Shown here: positions 25,046 through 27,857 of the stretch, piece by piece
Numbering within the stretch: the stretch's first letter is position 1
How the letters are laid out: every line of letters starts with the position of its first letter
Origin: UBA4720 sp038227135
Lineage (GTDB): Bacteria; Gemmatimonadota; Gemmatimonadetes; Gemmatimonadales; Gemmatimonadaceae
NCBI GenBank assembly: GCA_038227135.1
Contig: JBBRQC010000034.1
Location: 1 to 27,857, forward strand
Direction: 5' to 3'
Length of the DNA stretch: 27,857 bases
Made by a program: the position numbers and the translations under genes
The notes under the pieces: generated by a model
Database searches by the model: none
The model's input: only the letters and a program-made list of their open reading frames with translations
Told to the model about the DNA's origin: nothing

Positions 25046-27652
25046 CTATCTAAATTTCAGTGAATAATGATTTCTCTTTAAGCTAGAAGTATGCTGTAGA
25101 TCCGTTTTATAGACATCATTCTTTTTGGATTCCGTAATCCCGCCGCTAATACGATTTCCATTTATAGAAATACTTTGATTTGCCGTCGGAGATACAACCT
25201 GTAATTCGATTAAATGGCCTTCGAAAGACTCAAGATCAAATTCGAGGGTCTTTGTTTTCCTGTCATACACTGGGGCAATTACCAGAGCATTGGCTGAATT
25301 CAAGTAAGGTGTTTTGGCACTCCCCAATTTTAAAGCAAGCTTGCTTAAGTGATTTATGTCGAGCGGAACTATAGCTGATGGAATTGCCCTCCCATCAAAC
25401 GAGATCGAGGATAAGGTACTCCCCTCTCCCCTGATATCGACAACTACAGGGACTCCCTTGATCGTAACGGTCAACTGCACGGAATCAAGTTCTTTAGGAA
25501 TGAATGGACTGAATGAGATATTCCATTCATTTTCTCTCAGTCCAAACAAGTTGTACAAGGTGTAGAAGTACCATCCACCTGCCCATAAGAACTGAGGTTT
25601 GTCGATCTTGCCATAAAGAGCTGGATCATTCTTATCACTTATTCTGTACTCATATAAAGCAGGTTGACCGTTAGGACTGTGAATTATTCCATTCAACGTC
25701 ATAGTCTTGTTAATGAATGCAAAAGCGTCCTCGTTTAACCCATTGTTGATTAATCCGAGGGCGTACCAGGCGTTACCATGAGGCCAGATGCCACCGTTAG
25801 CATAGTGGTAGGGATCACCGGCTTCATTGCCGGCAAATTTCATGTAATCAATCAATAGGTGTAGATCCATCGGGTACAACGTGTATATCCCCAATTTGTC
25901 ATCCAGTAATTGTTCTTTTGCCGTAGCTATCAGCTTCAGGTTCTTCTCTTCGTCCAGCAAGTTGAAATGTGAGGCCAGCAGAGATCCCATGTAGATATGG
26001 CGATCTTCTTTTCCATCGGCATAATAGCTGATCAGGTAATTCAGCTTATCATCCCAAAGTGTGTCGAGTAATCTGCCATTCATCCGATTTGCTAGATCCT
26101 CATGGAGCTTTAGCTCACGACGATCCTTATGCAGGGTCATTGAGATAAAGTTGAACTCCCGCAGAGCACGAATGGCCAGGATCGTCATGTAGGCTCGTGG
26201 GCCAAAGTTGTTGCCAATATCCCACCAGTCAGGCCTGGAGGACCACATTAAACCGTCCTCTCCTTTGTTCTTCAATGCCGTTTTGATGCTTTGCTCGATA
26301 TAGGGATAAAGCTGATCCAGAAACACGCTGTCGCCTGAATGTCGCAGGTAACGCGCACATACGAGTGTGAACCAGAAGTGATTCCAGTTCTCCCTCCCGG
26401 CAAACTCGGTTTTGTATCTTGTGTCTTTCCAGTAGTATGCGTGAGGAATTGTCTTGTCCGTATCGGCTAGGCTGATGATGTATTTCAGATCCGTCTTGAC
26501 TCTAGGCAGATCGAAATTCAGGGCGGCTAAATCAGTCAGCAATGCATCGTGAGTAAAATAGAAATTGTATTCCGCTTGAGCAGGCATAGGAACTATTTGC
26601 CCATTCAAGTAATGAGCATTCGTCGCGAGCACCGCTTTTGACCATCGCGACGTAAAATCCAAATCTCTATTGCCTGTGACGATTTCATCCTTGGCCAAAG
26701 ATTCTCTTAGGATGTAATTCCGATACTCATCGACTTCACTCTGGTAATTGTCCGCCAGGAATGCTGTCTTTTGCCCTGCTTCCGAAAGCAATGATGATCC
26801 TACGATTTGTATGATTGTAATTGATGAATTGGGAGGCAATCGCTTTTTGTAAATGAATGCAGCGACAGGTTTGCCGGGTTGTACTTTCGGAATTACATCC
26901 CTGGCGAGAGAGCTGTCAGTGTTTAACCACCAATCATCGAGGTTCCTGAATCCGCCGTGATTGTCCGCTTTCGTCGTAAAGCTTGAAGGCTCCAGTCCTG
27001 CATTCATGACAAAGATTTGCGCATTACCCGTTTCTGCAAAAGGATAGTTTGTCCTGATTATTGACCCTTTGTTTTCAAAGTCGGTGTAGGCGCTATCAAT
27101 GAGTTTGTAGGTGTGGCTTGTTCGAAGCGTTGTTTCTAATCGTGTGTATACCTCATATGCTTTTTCGGCGTGAGATGTATTCGTTATTTCATAAGTAACG
27201 ACCATAGCCGGCTCGTTCCTGCAAAACTCATAAGTGATTCTGACCTGACTGTCTGAATCATTTCCATTGAACGAAACGGAGTATGGGGTCTGAGAGACTT
27301 TATACGCTTGCTGCGTCAGAAATCGTTTTGGAGAATCACCGACCTTTAATCCGATGGACATGATTCTGAAATTCTCACGCTTCCAATAGTCCTCGCTGAT
27401 ATCGATGCTGTTTGCGACTGGGTAGTAAAAGCTGATCCGATTCAGCAAAGGAAAGCTTTTATGAATTTCGACACCCACATAAGGGCTTCCAACTTCTATT
27501 TGACCAACTTCGTTCGCGCTTTCAATCGTTAGCAAATCTGGAGGTTGCCCGGCGGACACAGGGGAAAAGACCTCAGATGTCCCGTGGGCGATTGTGCCGC
27601 ACGCGGTGAGTGCGAGCGCAGTCGCGGCGAGAGCTGCACTGAACCGCACCAT
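25046..27652 (-). CDS. Six-hairpin glycosidase-like lipoprotein (GH94/GH15/debranching-like fold)
   Basis: The 868-residue product (from ATG 27652) starts MVRFSAALAATALALTAC, a lipoprotein signal with C18 as anchor. After a beta-rich N-terminal domain comes a helical region typical of (alpha/alpha)6 glycosidases and phosphorylases: an EYNFYFTHDALL segment, PDWWDIG (D475, D478 are candidate acids) and GGIWPHGNAW (620-629), the last like GH94 and debranching enzymes. A C-terminal beta domain follows. It probably cleaves or phosphorolyses an oligosaccharide; the linkage cannot be inferred. Starts at 27673 (ATG) or 27757 (GTG) are possible. Hand-counted GC is 22/60 (25681-25740) and 26/60 (26521-26580), against 38/60 in purE and 40/60 in its own signal region. 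It appears horizontally acquired. No transporter or regulator is adjacent. Confidence 0.75.
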   Translation of the reverse strand: MVRFSAALAATALALTACGTIAHGTSEVFSPVSAGQPPDLLTIESANEVGQIEVGSPYVGVEIHKSFPLLNRISFYYPVANSIDISEDYWKRENFRIMSIGLKVGDSPKRFLTQQAYKVSQTPYSVSFNGNDSDSQVRITYEFCRNEPAMVVTYEITNTSHAEKAYEVYTRLETTLRTSHTYKLIDSAYTDFENKGSIIRTNYPFAETGNAQIFVMNAGLEPSSFTTKADNHGGFRNLDDWWLNTDSSLARDVIPKVQPGKPVAAFIYKKRLPPNSSITIIQIVGSSLLSEAGQKTAFLADNYQSEVDEYRNYILRESLAKDEIVTGNRDLDFTSRWSKAVLATNAHYLNGQIVPMPAQAEYNFYFTHDALLTDLAALNFDLPRVKTDLKYIISLADTDKTIPHAYYWKDTRYKTEFAGRENWNHFWFTLVCARYLRHSGDSVFLDQLYPYIEQSIKTALKNKGEDGLMWSSRPDWWDIGNNFGPRAYMTILAIRALREFNFISMTLHKDRRELKLHEDLANRMNGRLLDTLWDDKLNYLISYYADGKEDRHIYMGSLLASHFNLLDEEKNLKLIATAKEQLLDDKLGIYTLYPMDLHLLIDYMKFAGNEAGDPYHYANGGIWPHGNAWYALGLINNGLNEDAFAFINKTMTLNGIIHSPNGQPALYEYRISDKNDPALYGKIDKPQFLWAGGWYFYTLYNLFGLRENEWNISFSPFIPKELDSVQLTVTIKGVPVVVDIRGEGSTLSSISFDGRAIPSAIVPLDINHLSKLALKLGSAKTPYLNSANALVIAPVYDRKTKTLEFDLESFEGHLIELQVVSPTANQSISINGNRISGGITESKKNDVYKTDLQHTSSLKRNHYSLKFR

Positions 27653-27682
27653 CAGGAAGCACCGCACCTTCATGAAGCACCG
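27647..27682 (-). repeat. Tandem 18-base repeat at the signal-peptide start
   Basis: Reading the minus strand, CGGTGCTTCATGAAGGTG (27682-27665) is followed directly by CGGTGCTTCCTGATGGTG (27664-27647), matching at 16 of 18 bases, and a third partial CGGT begins after it. The unit would encode RCFMKV/RCFLMV and supplies two in-frame ATG codons, which is why the start of the lipoprotein is uncertain. Confidence 0.6.
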
Positions 27683-27857
27683 ATGTCGCACAGGCCAGAG
27701 GCGCATAAAGAGGGCTTTAGAAGAACCCGCCGTATAGTTTGTCCCGGTGGAACTCACCGGGCAATTGCGGGTGGATAGGTGATCGAATGTGTCGCCTTAT
27801 CGGGCGCGATACTAGTTACGAGTCACAGATTCACGTTACTGCCAGGGATGCCACCCA

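Noticed and set aside
24574..25053. 159-codon plus-strand frame after the tRNA
   Set aside because: No domain, no clear ribosome-binding site and an Arg/Pro/Thr-rich second half; it may include a real small peptide, but nothing supports this.
27758..27857. Possible integron attC site or promoter upstream of the glycosidase
   Set aside because: No GTTRRRY/RYYYAAC core pair and no convincing -35/-10 pair could be found in the remaining 100 bases.

Overview
The window reads as chromosomal DNA of a GC-rich Gram-negative bacterium. The outer-membrane TonB receptor, the lipoproteins and the cytochrome oxidase genes support the Gram-negative call. The ECF sigma / anti-sigma / DUF4097 operon, the many soluble PAS/GAF histidine kinases and the general gene style fit Gemmatimonadota best, but that is an inference and no rRNA is present to confirm it. 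Genes are tightly packed, with many 0-4 base junctions.

Layout. 1-1971 (+): the 3' part of a type IV prepilin peptidase, then a lipoprotein with an HExxH metalloprotease motif. 1974-5414 (-): Lon protease followed directly by a DUF445 membrane protein. 5483-11467 (+): a housekeeping block of ffh, rpsP, rimM, trmD, rplS, rnhB, purE and purK (protein targeting, ribosome and tRNA maturation, RNase HII, purine synthesis). 11602-14804 (+): an ECF sigma factor, its zinc-finger anti-sigma factor and two secreted DUF4097 beta-repeat proteins, all overlapping or 2 bases apart; this looks like one envelope-response operon. 14829-15808 (+): a headless C-terminal piece of cytochrome c oxidase subunit I, overlapped by an intact subunit III gene. 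15833-20783 (-): a hybrid GAF/PAS histidine kinase followed by a TonB-dependent receptor. 20953-21936 (-): a short soluble histidine kinase. 22215-24415 (+): a membrane DUF4118/PAS/GAF histidine kinase split in two by an apparent one-base frameshift. 24488-24560: tRNA-Lys(UUU). 24561-25045: no convincing gene, but short dyad and direct repeats next to the tRNA. 25046-27652 (-): a large six-hairpin glycosidase-like lipoprotein whose mature part is strikingly AT-rich.

The first 24 kb is ordinary host DNA in composition. The glycosidase body (about 25046-27540) drops to roughly 40% GC in hand-counted samples, while its signal-peptide region returns to about 67%. This suggests a horizontally acquired enzyme carrying a host-like export signal, located just past a tRNA gene.

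The points most worth a second look are the subunit I remnant fused against the end of the DUF4097 operon, the split kinase, the composition switch inside the glycosidase gene, and paired inverted/direct repeats between ffh and rpsP. I did not find a clearly new defence or mobile system.
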